Shown: positions 8,108 through 17,013 of the stretch, piece by piece
Layout of the letters: the number at the start of each line of letters is the position of its first letter
Numbering within the stretch: the stretch's first letter is position 1
DNA from: Streptomyces sp. NBC_00457
GTDB taxonomy: Bacteria > Actinomycetota > Actinomycetes > Streptomycetales > Streptomycetaceae
Reading direction: 5' to 3'
Length of the DNA stretch: 64,000 nucleotides
NCBI RefSeq assembly: GCF_036014015.1
Contig: NZ_CP107905.1
Location: 4,030,001 to 4,094,000, forward strand
Program-made: the position numbers and the translations under genes
The notes under the pieces: generated by a model
Told to the model about the DNA's origin: nothing
Seen by the model: the letters and a program-made list of their open reading frames with translations, nothing else
Database searches by the model: none

Positions 8108-8976
8108 GAGGGCACGAGCCAGCTATGCGTCCCCCCTACCCTCCCCCGCCGGAACGGTCCGCCGAGCTGCGGCGGCGGTTCGCCGAAGAGGCACGTTCCG
8201 AACGGCCCGATCTGTCGACGCTGTGCCTGCTGGTCGGCGCGGAGGCGGACGGGGCGCTGGACGAGGCCGGGATCGACGCGGCGCAGATCGAGCTGGACGA
8301 GTTGGCGGGGCGGCTGCCGTTCCGGCCCGGGGGGCCGCGGGCATGGGCGGTGGCGTTGCGGGAGCTGCTCGGGGACCGGTGCGGGTTTCGCGGCTCCGCC
8401 GCGGACTATCGGCGCCTTGAGTCGTCGTTGCTGCATGAGGTGCTTCGGCGGCGGCGTGGGTTGCCGATTCTGCTGTCGGTGGTGTGGATGGAGGTGGCTC
8501 GGCGGGCGGGGGCGCATGTGTACGGCGTCGCGTTGCCGGGGCACTTCGTGGTCGGGGTGGGGGACGCGGAGGAGCAGGTGCTCGCCGATCCCTTTGACGG
8601 GGGGCGGGTGTTGAGCGGGGGTGATGTGGAGTTGATGGTCGCGGGGGCGACGGGGGCCGCGCTGCATCCGTCGATGTTGGCGCCGGCCGATCCGTTGGAG
8701 GTGGTGGTGCGGATCCTCAACAACGTGCGGGCCTGGGCTGCGGCTCGGCCTGAGCGGTCGGATGTGGCGTTGTGGGGGGTGGAGTTGTCGTTGCTGCTGC
8801 CTTCGCATCCGGCTCGGTTGCGGTATGAGCGGGCGCAGTTGCTGGTGCGGCGGGGGGAGTTTGTCCGGGGTGCGGCCGAGTTGGAGGCGTATGCGGAGGT
8901 GGTGGGGGCGGTTGATGAGGGGGCGGCTGTGAAGGTGCGGGGGCAGGCGCATGCGGCTCGGGCGATGTTGAACTGA
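8104..8976 (+). CDS. SirB1-like transglutaminase-fold protein
   Basis: This 290-residue protein matches the SirB1/transglutaminase-like family: YRRLESSLLHEVLRRRRGLPILLSVVWMEVARRAG, then GVALPGHFVVGVG. In relatives a catalytic Cys would sit in the Leu-rich helix, but here it is not evident, so peptidase activity is doubtful. The C-terminal part is helical and looks TPR-like (RPERSDVALWGVELSLLL ... AAELEAYAEVVG). The start is a GTG overlapping the previous stop (GTGA); an ATG at 8125 is possible. From about 8430 on, codon use is richer in TTG than in neighbouring genes, a minor oddity. Function is unknown. Confidence 0.7.
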   Translation: MRGHEPAMRPPYPPPPERSAELRRRFAEEARSERPDLSTLCLLVGAEADGALDEAGIDAAQIELDELAGRLPFRPGGPRAWAVALRELLGDRCGFRGSAADYRRLESSLLHEVLRRRRGLPILLSVVWMEVARRAGAHVYGVALPGHFVVGVGDAEEQVLADPFDGGRVLSGGDVELMVAGATGAALHPSMLAPADPLEVVVRILNNVRAWAAARPERSDVALWGVELSLLLPSHPARLRYERAQLLVRRGEFVRGAAELEAYAEVVGAVDEGAAVKVRGQAHAARAMLN

Positions 8977-8995
8977 GTGGGCGGGTGCGGGTGCG

Positions 8996-9038
8996 TGGGG
9001 GCTGGTCGCGCAGTTCCCCGCGCCCCTGAGGGCGCTGC
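8996..9038. repeat. Dispersed intergenic repeat, copy A
   Basis: This copy contains GGCTGGTCGCGCAGTTCCCC followed by GCGCCCCTGAGGGCGCTGC and lies between two convergent genes. The same core recurs at 42071-42113, 55943-55976 and (inverted) 62796-62826, with a variant at 21311-21376. Confidence 0.85.
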
Positions 9039-9051
9039 ACCTAGCCTGCGT

Positions 9052-9666
9052 TCATAGCCAGCCTTTCTCCCTTGCCAGCCTCGCCGCCTCCGCCCTGTTC
9101 CGTACCGCCAGTTTCTGGATCGCCGTCGACAGGTAGTTGCGGACCGTGCCCTGCGACAGATGCAAGGCTGCCGCCAGCTCCGCGTTCGTCGAGCCGTCCT
9201 CCGCCGCTCGCAGCACCTCTCGCTCGCGGTCCGTCAGGGGGTTCGCGCCCTCCGCCAGTGCCGCTGCCGCCAGGGTCGGGTCGATGACGCGCTCCCCCGC
9301 CAGTACCTTGCGGATCGCCTTCGCCAACTGGGCTGCCGGGGCGTCCTTGACGAGGAAGGCGTCGGCGCCGGACTCCATGGCGCTGCGGAGGTAGCCGGGG
9401 CGGCCGAAGGTGGTGAGGATGACCAGCTTCACGGTCGGCAGTTCCGTGTGCAGGAGCGCCGCCGCCTCGATGCCGGTCGCGCCCGGCATCTCGATGTCGA
9501 GGAGGGCCACGTCCACGTCGTGCTCGCGGGCCGCCGCCAGGACCTCGTCGCCGCGGGCCACCTGAGCGACGACCTCGATGTCGTCCTCCAGGCCGAGCAG
9601 GGCGGCAAGGGCCTCGCGGACCATCGACTGGTCCTCGGCGAGGAGGACCTTGATCGTGAGGCTCAT
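9052..9666 (-). CDS. LuxR-type response regulator
   Basis: The product of 204 residues has a receiver domain (acidic pocket ED near residues 11-12, phospho-Asp in ALLDIEMPG, Thr in ILTTFG, Lys in LVKDAPAAQ) and a C-terminal LuxR helix-turn-helix from LTDREREVLR to NRAEAARLAREKGWL. It is the last gene of a four-gene operon with an ABC exporter and a DesK-like kinase. The ATG overlaps the kinase stop (ATGA), implying coupled translation. It presumably controls the exporter operon itself or lipid/drug stress genes, but no operator could be recognised. Confidence 0.9.
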   Translation of the reverse strand: MSLTIKVLLAEDQSMVREALAALLGLEDDIEVVAQVARGDEVLAAAREHDVDVALLDIEMPGATGIEAAALLHTELPTVKLVILTTFGRPGYLRSAMESGADAFLVKDAPAAQLAKAIRKVLAGERVIDPTLAAAALAEGANPLTDREREVLRAAEDGSTNAELAAALHLSQGTVRNYLSTAIQKLAVRNRAEAARLAREKGWL

Positions 9667-10853
9667 GTCGCGGATCCTATGTGGGCCGAAGGCGCCACCG
9701 GGACACGGGCTGTGAGGCGGAAGCCGTGCCGGGTCCCACCCGCCTCCAGGGTGCCGCCGGCTTTCGTCAGGCGTTCCGTGAGGCCCGTCAGGCCGTGCCC
9801 GGGACCGCTTCCCTCACCGCCGGAGCCGTCGTCCTCGACGCGGAGTTCCAGTACGGGCCCGTCGAGAGTCTGGCGGCGCTGGAGTTCCACCGTGCAGCGG
9901 TGGGCGCCGCTGTGCCGTACGACGTTGGTGACCGCCTCGCGCAGGGCCCAGGCGACGGCGGTCTCGCTGTCCTCCGGGACGCCGGTGAGGTCGGTGAGGC
10001 CGGTGACGCCGGTGACGCCGGGGTCGGCGGGCGGCAGGTCGGCGGTGATTCCGGCGGTGGCCAACGCGACCTGGGCGCCTGCCAGTTCGGCGGAGAGGCG
10101 GGGGCGGCGGTAGCCCGACACCGCCTCGCGTACGTCGACGAGGGCCTGGCGGCTGACGTGTTCGATGTCGGCGACCTGCTGGGCCGCCTTGTCGGGGTGG
10201 GCGGGGAGCATGCGGCCGGCGAGTTCGCTTTTCAGCGTGATCAGCGACAGGGAGTGGCCCAGCAGGTCGTGCAGGTCGCGGGCGAGGCGCAGGCGTTCCT
10301 CGTTGGCGGCGAGTTGGGCGACCGTGGTGCGGGCCTCGCGCAACTCGATGCTCGTACGGACGAGTTCGCGGATGCCGGTCATGGAGAAGCCGCCGAGGAG
10401 GGCCGGGAAGAGCAGTCCGGCCAGGTAGGACGTGCCGCCCGGGACGGCGAGGGCGACGCCGGTCAGCAGCGCGGACACGGCCGGGATGGTCCAGCGGGCG
10501 AGGTGGAACGGGAGCGCCGCGCCGGACGAGATCGCGACGTACACGAACAGGACGAGCCACTCGCGGCCCAGGGTGAGGGAGAGGACGGTCGACTGGGTGG
10601 CCAGCACGGCCACCGAGCCGAGGACGACGCCGTTGGTCTCGCCGCGTCCGGTGCGGAAGATCAGGGCGAAGTACCAGGCGACGAAGGCGACCAGGCCGAT
10701 CCAGCCGAGGACGCGGACGCCGTCGCTGTGGCCGCCGTGCAGCAGGTCGGAGACGGGCGCGCTCAGATAGGCGAGCCAGATGCCGATCCACAGCAGCTTG
10801 ACGGCCTTCTGCCGGCGGTTCTGCGGGCGCTGCCCGATGCCGATGCCGCTCAC
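9663..10853 (-). CDS. Sensor histidine kinase, NarL/DesK type
   Basis: This 396-residue membrane kinase has about five to six hydrophobic helices in the first 160 residues and no large external domain. Next comes a dimerisation helix with the phospho-acceptor H195 in ARDLHDLLGHSL (HisKA_3), and a HATPase domain with AVTNVVRHSG (N box) and EDDGSGGEGSGPGHGLTGLTERL (G boxes). The short sensor region suggests it reads a membrane-associated signal. The GTG start at 10853 overlaps the permease stop (GTGA). Its partner is the response regulator directly downstream. Confidence 0.9.
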   Translation of the reverse strand: MSGIGIGQRPQNRRQKAVKLLWIGIWLAYLSAPVSDLLHGGHSDGVRVLGWIGLVAFVAWYFALIFRTGRGETNGVVLGSVAVLATQSTVLSLTLGREWLVLFVYVAISSGAALPFHLARWTIPAVSALLTGVALAVPGGTSYLAGLLFPALLGGFSMTGIRELVRTSIELREARTTVAQLAANEERLRLARDLHDLLGHSLSLITLKSELAGRMLPAHPDKAAQQVADIEHVSRQALVDVREAVSGYRRPRLSAELAGAQVALATAGITADLPPADPGVTGVTGLTDLTGVPEDSETAVAWALREAVTNVVRHSGAHRCTVELQRRQTLDGPVLELRVEDDGSGGEGSGPGHGLTGLTERLTKAGGTLEAGGTRHGFRLTARVPVAPSAHIGSAT

Positions 10854-11590
10854 GCCTTCAGCGTGTCCTTCCGGTACAGCCAGGCCGCACCGCCGGTGAA
10901 CAGGGCGAAGAAGACGGCGAGGACGGCGATGTCCTCGGCGTGCGGCGCCTGGCTCTGCTCGATCGCCTGCCCCAGGGCAGCGTACGCGTGCGTGGGCGCC
11001 CACTTGGCGATGTCCTGCAGCCAGTCCGGGAAGGTCGTCGTCGGCATCCACAGACCGCCGAGGATGGACAGCCCGAAGTACGTGATCATCGTGATCGGGC
11101 GGACCGCGTCCCCGCTCGCGAGATAGCCGATGGCCACGCCGAGCGCCGCGAAGACGAGGCTGCCGGCCCAGATCGCGCCGGTCAGAGCGAGCCACTGCCA
11201 GGCGTCCAGCCGTACGCCCTTCACCACAGCGGCGACCACGAAGACGATCACGATCGACGGCAGGCTCACCACGGCCGCGCTCGCCGTCTTCGCCAGGACA
11301 TAGCCGCGGCCCGGCAACGGCGTCAGCCGCAACTGCCGTACCCAGCCGCTCTCCCGTTCCTTGGCGATGCGCTCGCTGTTGCCCATCAGGACGGCGGTGA
11401 GAGCGCCGAAGGAGGCCATGGAGACCATCATGTACGTCGGGAGCGTCAGGCCCGTCCCGTCGATCTTCGTGGTGCTGTCGGCGCTGCCCGCGATGAGCAG
11501 GAAGAGGACCGACGGGTAGAGCACCGAGAAGAACAGGAACTTGCGGTTGCGCAGGGCGCGGGTCAGCTCCAGCCGGATGAGATCGTTCAT
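10850..11590 (-). CDS. ABC-2 type transporter permease
   Basis: The product of 246 residues has six predicted membrane helices and the ABC-2 pattern: it starts MNDLIRLELTRALRNRKFLFF, has the helix FGALTAVLMGNSERIAKERESGWVRQLRLTPLPG around residue 75, and a late LSILGGLWMPTTTFPDWLQ segment. This is the DrrB/NodJ-like class that exports drugs, lipids or polysaccharides with a separate ATPase. Its start overlaps the ATPase stop and its end overlaps the kinase start. Substrate is unknown. Confidence 0.88.
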   Translation of the reverse strand: MNDLIRLELTRALRNRKFLFFSVLYPSVLFLLIAGSADSTTKIDGTGLTLPTYMMVSMASFGALTAVLMGNSERIAKERESGWVRQLRLTPLPGRGYVLAKTASAAVVSLPSIVIVFVVAAVVKGVRLDAWQWLALTGAIWAGSLVFAALGVAIGYLASGDAVRPITMITYFGLSILGGLWMPTTTFPDWLQDIAKWAPTHAYAALGQAIEQSQAPHAEDIAVLAVFFALFTGGAAWLYRKDTLKA

Positions 11591-12501
11591 GAGATACGGG
11601 CCTCCTCGGCCTCGGTGATGGCCACGAACGCCTGCTCCAGGCCGAGTCCGGCGACTTCGAGGTTGCGGGGGTAGGCGCCGAGGCCGTAGAGGGCGTGGAC
11701 GGTGGCGTCGGCGTCGGCGGACTGGATGCGGACGGTGTGGCCGGACACGTCGAGACGTGTGATGAAGGGCAGCGCCCGCAGTGCGGCCTCGTCGAGGGTG
11801 CCGTCGGAGAGGTCGAAGGAGATCCTCCGTGCTCCCGCCTTCGCCTTGATCTCGGCCGCCGTGCCGTCGGCCAGCAGCCGGCCCCGGTGCAGCACCAGCA
11901 CCCGGTCGGCGATGGCGTCGGCCTCTTCCAGGTAGTGCGTGGCGAAGAGCACGGTCCGCCCCTGGTCGGCCTGCTCGCGCATGGTCGCCCAGAAGGCCTG
12001 GCGGGTGGTGACGTCCATGCCGGTGGTCGGCTCGTCCAGGACGATCAGGTCGCTGTCGCCGGCGGTCGCGAGGGCGAAGCGGACGCGCTGGGCCTGGCCG
12101 CCGGAGAGTTTGTTGACCTTGCGGTCGGCGATCTGCGCGATCCCGGCGCGGGCGAGGACGTCGTTCGCCGGGTACGGCTTCGGGTGCAGCGCGCAGGCCA
12201 GCCGCACCAGCTCCGCGACCGTGACCTCGTCCATCAGCCCGCCGCTCTGCAGCATCGCCCCCACCCGCCCGGCGACGATGGCCTCACGCGGCAGCGTCCC
12301 GAACACCCGGACCGTGCCGCTGTCGGGCTGCTTGAGGCCGAGCAGCAGATCGAGCGTCGTCGACTTACCGGCTCCGTTGGGCCCCAGCAGCGCCACGGTC
12401 TCCCCCGGGCGCAGGGTAAGGCTCAGTCCGTCCACGGCCCGTACGGTGCCGTATACCTTGCTCACCTGGTCGAATGCGACCACCGAGGCTGTCGTAGTCA
12501 T
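11587..12501 (-). CDS. ABC transporter ATP-binding protein, DrrA-like
   Basis: The product of 304 residues has Walker A GPNGAGKSTT, signature LSGGQAQRVRFA, Walker B DLIVLDEP and the H-loop ATHYLEEADAIADRVLVLHRG. The C-terminal extension (about residues 215-304) is the usual DrrA-type accessory domain. It energises the adjacent ABC-2 permease. As first gene of the operon it is followed by overlapping permease, kinase and regulator genes, a layout common for drug or antimicrobial-peptide detoxification modules. The 95 bases upstream should contain the operon promoter; none is obvious. Confidence 0.9.
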   Translation of the reverse strand: MTTTASVVAFDQVSKVYGTVRAVDGLSLTLRPGETVALLGPNGAGKSTTLDLLLGLKQPDSGTVRVFGTLPREAIVAGRVGAMLQSGGLMDEVTVAELVRLACALHPKPYPANDVLARAGIAQIADRKVNKLSGGQAQRVRFALATAGDSDLIVLDEPTTGMDVTTRQAFWATMREQADQGRTVLFATHYLEEADAIADRVLVLHRGRLLADGTAAEIKAKAGARRISFDLSDGTLDEAALRALPFITRLDVSGHTVRIQSADADATVHALYGLGAYPRNLEVAGLGLEQAFVAITEAEEARIS

Positions 12502-12596
12502 ACGGCCATGGTGGCTTCGGGCGTGCGGACCTGGGCAGTGTCGGCCGTCCGGAGTGCCGCATGACGGATGTCATGTCAGGCGGCACTCCCGGCGGG

Positions 12597-15215
12597 TCAG
12601 CTCGGGTTCGTCTCGATGGTGACGTCCCGGTCGGTCTTGCTCAGCAGGGCCTGGCGCAGGGCGCTGTAGACGTCCTGGGGCGTGACGGGCGTCTTCTCGC
12701 CGGTGCCCCGGGTGATCAGCACGCCGTCGAAGGTCTGGCCGTAGAGCTCCTGGAGCGCGTTCAGGTCGGGGCTGTCGACGAGCTTGCCGTCCACGGCCTT
12801 CACCCGGAGGAACTTCCAGAGGGAGTTCTGCGGGCTGAACTCGATGAAGCGGGCGGCGTCCGTCCGCACGATGACGTTGGCCGACATCGCGGGCGTGGCG
12901 AAGGCCTTCATCTCACGGTCGACCTCGGCGTTCGACACCGTCGGCTGCTGGGTCGTGGTCGGCAGCTCGACCGGAGTGGCCTTGCCCGTCTCCACCTGGT
13001 CGCGGTACGCCTCCTCGACCGCGTCGGTCGACTGGCCGACGGCGATGCCCTTGCCCGCCTTGCCGTAGACGGGGACGGCCTTGCCGGACTCGAACTTGAT
13101 CGTGCCCTCGGTCACCGAGCCGGCGCCGCCCGCGGCGTCCTCCAGGGCCGCCTTCAGCTTCTCCTCGTCGACCGGCATGACCGGGTCGACGACGCGGTGG
13201 TTGCCGAAGAGCGAGCCGATGACGGAGACCGGGTTGTAGTCGCTCCCGGCGGCCGCGCGGACGGTGGCCTGCTCGTCGAACTGGAGGCCTGCCTGGTCCG
13301 GCTTGAGCGACACGGTCTTGCCGTCGACGGACAGCTTGAGCGCCTGGTTCGTACGGTCGCCGAAGGCGTCGTCGAGCTTCTTGACGGCGTCGTCGCGCGT
13401 GCCGCCGCCGATCTCGACGCCGAGCACGGAGGTGCCCTTGGGTACGTCCGAGTGGTTCATCAGCAGGCCGGCGCCGTAGGCGACACCGGCGACGACGAAC
13501 ACGCCGACGCCGACCAGGGCCAACTTGTTGCGGCCCTTCTTCTTCCTGGGCGCCGCCGCGGGCGCGGCCTTCTTCTCGTCCGGCTCGGGCAGCTTCGGGG
13601 GCGTGTGCGGCAGCGGCCCGTCGGGGTGCGTGCCGGGCGCGAACGGGGAGTTCGCGGCGCCGGGCGGCACCACGGGGATGCCGCTGGTGACGGTGTGTCC
13701 GGAGACGTTGTCCGGGGCGGGGTAGCCCTGCGGACCCGGCTCGGGAACGTGCTTCTGCGGGGTGAGGATCGCCGTGTCGTCACTCAGACCGCCGCCGGGC
13801 CCGAGCCCGCCGGGGCCGGAACCCGGAGCGCCGATGCCGGCCTGGGGGACGCCGTGAGGGGGCGTACCGGGACCGCCGGGGCCAGCGTGGCCGCCGCCGG
13901 GACCGCCAGGACCACCGAGGCCGCCGGAACCAGGGCCGCCAGGACCACCGGGACCGCCAGAACCGCCGGGACCGCCGGGGCCGTTGAACACGCCCGGAGG
14001 ACCGGACGCGCCGCCCGGGCCGCCGTACCCACCGGACGCATTGCCCGCGCCGCCCCGACCGCCGCGCCCGTCGCCCGGGCCGCCGAAGTCGCCGCCCCGG
14101 CCGCCCGGAGCGCCGAAGTCACGTCCTGAGCCGCCCGGCGCTCCACCGAAGCCGTCCGGACCGTTGCCGGGACCCCCACCGAATCCGTCGGGACCGTTGC
14201 CGGGCCCGCCACCGAAGCCGTCCGGGCCACCGCCCGGTCCGACGCCGATCGGCGGCACCATCGGGCCGTCGCCGGTTACCGGACCGCCGGTCGGGCCCGC
14301 GGGGCCCTGGGGTCCGCCGGAGCCGCCACGGCCGCCCGGTCCGTTGAAGCCGCTCGGCCCGCCGGGACCCGCGGGGCCGGCCTGACCGTTCTGGGCGCCG
14401 TAGCCGCCCGAACCGCCTTGGCCGGTGCGGTCGTTCTCCGAGAAGTACGGCAGGTCGTCGCGGGTCGGTTCGCCGTCGCCCGCACCCGGACGCGCCCCGT
14501 TGCCCCGCGGCCCGGCCGCCAGCGCCTCGGTCACGTCGAAGGAACCGGTGCCGCCGCCGTGGCCGGGGGCGACGGGTCCACCGGTGGCGCCGGGCAGCCC
14601 GGCGCCGTTCGTGGAGCCGGGCCGGGACCCGCCCGGCACGCCCATGGAGCCGACCACACCACCGGGCCGACCGGTACCGGCACCGCCCGGACGGGGGCCG
14701 CCGGGAGCGCCCGTACGACCGGGAGCGCCCGCACCCGCACCGCCACCGGACGCACCCGCGCCCGAACCACCGGACGGTGCGCCTCCGTTGGAGGAAGGGC
14801 CGCTTGGTCCGCCCTTGCCCTTGGAGGTCGGGCGTGGCGCGAACCAGTCGCTCGTCTTCTCCTCGGCGCCCGGCTGGGGGGCCGTGGGCTCGGCGGAAGC
14901 CTCGACGGTGCCCGTGCCCATCGACGTGGCGGAACCGGGCCCCGGCGCGGGGGCGTCGGTGTCGTCCGCGGTGCCGGAGTCCGCGACGGGTGTGCGCACG
15001 ACGACCGGCGGAATGGGCCGTGACCCGGGGATGTTGATCCGCACCCGGGTCGTCAGCGTGGTCTCGGTCTTGCGTTCCTCCGGCTGCGTGGCCGCGCGGC
15101 CCGTGTCCGGACCGTCGCCGGAGACCGCGGGGGTCCCGTACGGCGGCGTGCCCGAGGGGTAGGCGGCTCCGCGCCCGTTGGGCCCGGAGGACGGACTGTC
15201 AGTTTCACGACTCAA
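12597..15215 (-). CDS. Gly/Pro-rich membrane protein with PG-binding_4-type extracellular domain
   Basis: The product of 872 residues has three parts. Residues 1 to about 550 are low complexity: Pro/Thr/Ser first, then a long Gly/Pro region with tandem GNGPDGFGGGP-like units. A KKKGRNK basic patch precedes one membrane helix at about 563-584 (LALVGVGVFVVAGVAYGAGLL). The outer part (about 290 residues) contains GTSVLGVEIGGGTRDDAVKKL, a pattern of the PG-binding/VanW-associated domain found in L,D-transpeptidases and VanW proteins, but no catalytic transpeptidase or VanW module. Hence a huge disordered cytoplasmic tail anchors a wall-facing domain. The start is TTG 15215 with GGGAG upstream. 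Role in envelope growth is inferred. Confidence 0.75.
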   Translation of the reverse strand: MSRETDSPSSGPNGRGAAYPSGTPPYGTPAVSGDGPDTGRAATQPEERKTETTLTTRVRINIPGSRPIPPVVVRTPVADSGTADDTDAPAPGPGSATSMGTGTVEASAEPTAPQPGAEEKTSDWFAPRPTSKGKGGPSGPSSNGGAPSGGSGAGASGGGAGAGAPGRTGAPGGPRPGGAGTGRPGGVVGSMGVPGGSRPGSTNGAGLPGATGGPVAPGHGGGTGSFDVTEALAAGPRGNGARPGAGDGEPTRDDLPYFSENDRTGQGGSGGYGAQNGQAGPAGPGGPSGFNGPGGRGGSGGPQGPAGPTGGPVTGDGPMVPPIGVGPGGGPDGFGGGPGNGPDGFGGGPGNGPDGFGGAPGGSGRDFGAPGGRGGDFGGPGDGRGGRGGAGNASGGYGGPGGASGPPGVFNGPGGPGGSGGPGGPGGPGSGGLGGPGGPGGGHAGPGGPGTPPHGVPQAGIGAPGSGPGGLGPGGGLSDDTAILTPQKHVPEPGPQGYPAPDNVSGHTVTSGIPVVPPGAANSPFAPGTHPDGPLPHTPPKLPEPDEKKAAPAAAPRKKKGRNKLALVGVGVFVVAGVAYGAGLLMNHSDVPKGTSVLGVEIGGGTRDDAVKKLDDAFGDRTNQALKLSVDGKTVSLKPDQAGLQFDEQATVRAAAGSDYNPVSVIGSLFGNHRVVDPVMPVDEEKLKAALEDAAGGAGSVTEGTIKFESGKAVPVYGKAGKGIAVGQSTDAVEEAYRDQVETGKATPVELPTTTQQPTVSNAEVDREMKAFATPAMSANVIVRTDAARFIEFSPQNSLWKFLRVKAVDGKLVDSPDLNALQELYGQTFDGVLITRGTGEKTPVTPQDVYSALRQALLSKTDRDVTIETNPS

Positions 15216-15377
15216 GGCAGGTTCTCCCGGTTGGCTCCGCCGCCCGTTTCGACCTCAACACAGTTCGGGCGGCTCGGCGGCGGCCACCACCATACTGGCC
15301 ACTTCCGGCCCGTATCCCACGACCGCCTCGGAAACCCACACGGGACCAACACGAGCAAGAAACGGCGAAGTGTTACG

Positions 15378-15794
15378 TCATTTCCCAAGTCGGGCGGGGC
15401 CTCCGCCCGGTTGCCGCCCCGGGCCAAGGGTGGCGCAGATCACAGCTACAGCCATACCGCCGAGCAGGAAGAGATAGGAGCCGCCTTCTGCGGCGAACAC
15501 GAAGTCGCCCTCGGGACGGCTGGCGGTGAGCAGGATGACGGCGAGCATCCAGCCGCCGGCCGGCGCGACGGCCCCGCCTCTGCTGCGCGCGGCGAGCGCC
15601 CCGCCGAGACAGGCCCCGGCCTCACCGGCGAGCGCGAGCAGCAGCCCGCCCGGCATCCACGCGGACTGCACCAGCGCCCCGGCCACGCCGACGACCGCGC
15701 CGAGCACGAAGAGGCCCAGATAGGCGGCGGCCCGCACGGCGGACGGGCGGTGCAGGGGCTGGGCGAGCATCGAGGTCCGGTCGGCCGAGCTCAT
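15378..15794 (-). CDS. Integral membrane protein downstream of mshB (DUF6113-like)
   Basis: The 138-residue protein has four hydrophobic segments (about 24-44, 48-66, 80-95 and 105-122) with short loops and a Pro/Gly-rich tail. Its ATG overlaps the mshB stop (ATGA), so the two are co-translated. A small membrane protein directly after mshB is conserved in actinobacteria, including the gene beside mycobacterial mshB, but no function is established. I see no catalytic residues. The 162 bases between it and the next gene start contain nothing clear. Confidence 0.75.
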   Translation of the reverse strand: MSSADRTSMLAQPLHRPSAVRAAAYLGLFVLGAVVGVAGALVQSAWMPGGLLLALAGEAGACLGGALAARSRGGAVAPAGGWMLAVILLTASRPEGDFVFAAEGGSYLFLLGGMAVAVICATLGPGRQPGGGPARLGK

Positions 15795-16639
15795 GACGCC
15801 TCCTCGATTCCGGCGAACAGGTCGGTCTCTCCCGGAACGGCGGGTTCCCCCTGGACCAGTTGGTAGTACTCCGTGGTGAAGAGGGGCTGCGCGAGTTCGT
15901 TGGAGAGCGCGAAGTAGGGCTCGGCCACGTCGATCTGCGTGGCGTGCGCGCGCATCGCGGCGGCCTTGGCGGCAGCGTACGGGGTGCCGTCGATCGCGGT
16001 GGTGACCTCAGTCTCGTCCACCACACCCGGTACGTCGTCGACGGCGGCCGACTTGTCGAAGGGCAGGCCGGGCAGGTCGTCCTGGAGCCGGGCGAAGGCG
16101 GCCTCGGCGACGGGGCGCGGCACGCGGTTCCAGTAGACCTTCCGGATGCCGAGGCCGGTCTGCTCGGCGGCACGCATGGCCACCCGGTGGGCCTGGATGT
16201 GATCGGGGTGTCCGTAGCCGCCGTCGGAGTCGTAGGTGACGAGGACCTGGGGCCGTACCTCGCGGATCACCTCGACGAGATGGGCGGCGGCCTCGTCGAC
16301 GTCGGCCTGCCAGAAGCAGGCGGGGTCGTCGTTGTCGGCCAGGCCCATCATCCCGGAGTCGCGGTAGCGGCCGGGGCCGCCGAGGAGACGGAAGTCCTCG
16401 ACGCCGAGCTCGCCCATGGCGGCGGCGAGCTCGCGCTGCCGGTACTCACCGAGGGCGGTGCCGGTCAGGTGGCGCAGTTCGGGTGGGATGACCTCGCCGA
16501 GTTCACCGAGGGTGCAGGTGACCAGAGTCACCCGCGCGCCCTCGGCGGCGTACTTGGCCATGGTCGCGCCGTTGTTGATCGACTCGTCGTCCGGGTGCGC
16601 GTGCACCAGCAGCAGACGTCGAGCGGGCAGGTCCGTCAT
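15791..16639 (-). CDS. mshB: N-acetyl-1-D-myo-inosityl-2-amino-2-deoxy-glucopyranoside deacetylase
   Basis: MshB deacetylates GlcNAc-inositol, the second enzymatic stage of mycothiol synthesis, the main actinobacterial thiol. The 282-residue protein belongs to the LmbE/PIG-L zinc deacetylases: zinc ligands and catalytic Asp lie in HAHPDDE (H15, D17-D18) and the third ligand in [11 protein letters not shown] near residue 150. [25 protein letters not shown] is typical of MshB rather than of the amidase Mca. A TAGGGT hexamer ends 7 bases before the ATG, so it may also be made from a leaderless mRNA. The preceding small membrane gene ends 23 bases upstream. Confidence 0.93.
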   Translation of the reverse strand: MTDLPARRLLLVHAHPDDESINNGATMAKYAAEGARVTLVTCTLGELGEVIPPELRHLTGTALGEYRQRELAAAMGELGVEDFRLLGGPGRYRDSGMMGLADNDDPACFWQADVDEAAAHLVEVIREVRPQVLVTYDSDGGYGHPDHIQAHRVAMRAAEQTGLGIRKVYWNRVPRPVAEAAFARLQDDLPGLPFDKSAAVDDVPGVVDETEVTTAIDGTPYAAAKAAAMRAHATQIDVAEPYFALSNELAQPLFTTEYYQLVQGEPAVPGETDLFAGIEEAS

Positions 16640-16646
16640 GGCACCC

Positions 16647-16652
16647 ACCCTA
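16647..16652 (-). promoter_or_regulatory. Candidate -10 box of leaderless mshB mRNA
   Basis: On the minus strand TAGGGT is followed by seven bases and then the mshB ATG, the same geometry as at dapE. GGGTGGG in the gap could instead serve as a weak ribosome site, so this is tentative. Confidence 0.35.
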
Positions 16653-16662
16653 AAGGTGTGGA

Positions 16663-16857
16663 TCAGAACTTGATGCTGCTGATCATCCCGGCAAGGTTCG
16701 TCGTCAGCTCGTCGATGGTGGGAGCGACGGTCGAGGAGGCGAGATAGAAGCCCAGCAGCACGCAGACGACCGCGTGTCCCGCCTTGAGGCCTGATTTCTT
16801 GACCAGCAGGAAGACGATGATCGCCAGCAGCACCACCGCCGAGATCGAGAGTGCCAC
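16663..16857 (-). CDS. Small two-helix membrane protein
   Basis: This 64-residue protein begins at a GTG with GGAGGTGAG upstream. It has two hydrophobic helices (about 3-19 and 27-43) joined by KKSGLKAG and a short polar tail ending in ISSIKF. No domain is recognised. It precedes mshB by 23 bases on the same strand, and similar tiny proteins occur in other Streptomyces. It could be a membrane partner of a larger complex; nothing in the sequence says which. Confidence 0.7.
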   Translation of the reverse strand: MALSISAVVLLAIIVFLLVKKSGLKAGHAVVCVLLGFYLASSTVAPTIDELTTNLAGMISSIKF

Positions 16858-17013
16858 GGCGGCTCACCTCCAGTCAGAGCAGGGCACCTTGTAAATCCAT
16901 ACGACAGCCAGCAGGTTCATACCCACGCGACGCCAGTGATCATAACTATCGACGCATGCGCATCCGTCGGCGCACGGCCGCACAAGGGGGCGCATGGCCA
17001 ATATGGTCGGGGC

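Noticed and set aside
8104..8976. Calling the SirB1-like protein an active transglutaminase or protease
   Set aside because: A catalytic Cys-His-Asp triad could not be identified, so only the fold is suggested.
12561..14129. 522-codon plus-strand frame opposite the Gly/Pro-rich gene
   Set aside because: High GC produces long antisense frames; the composition is repetitive and there is no ribosome site or domain.
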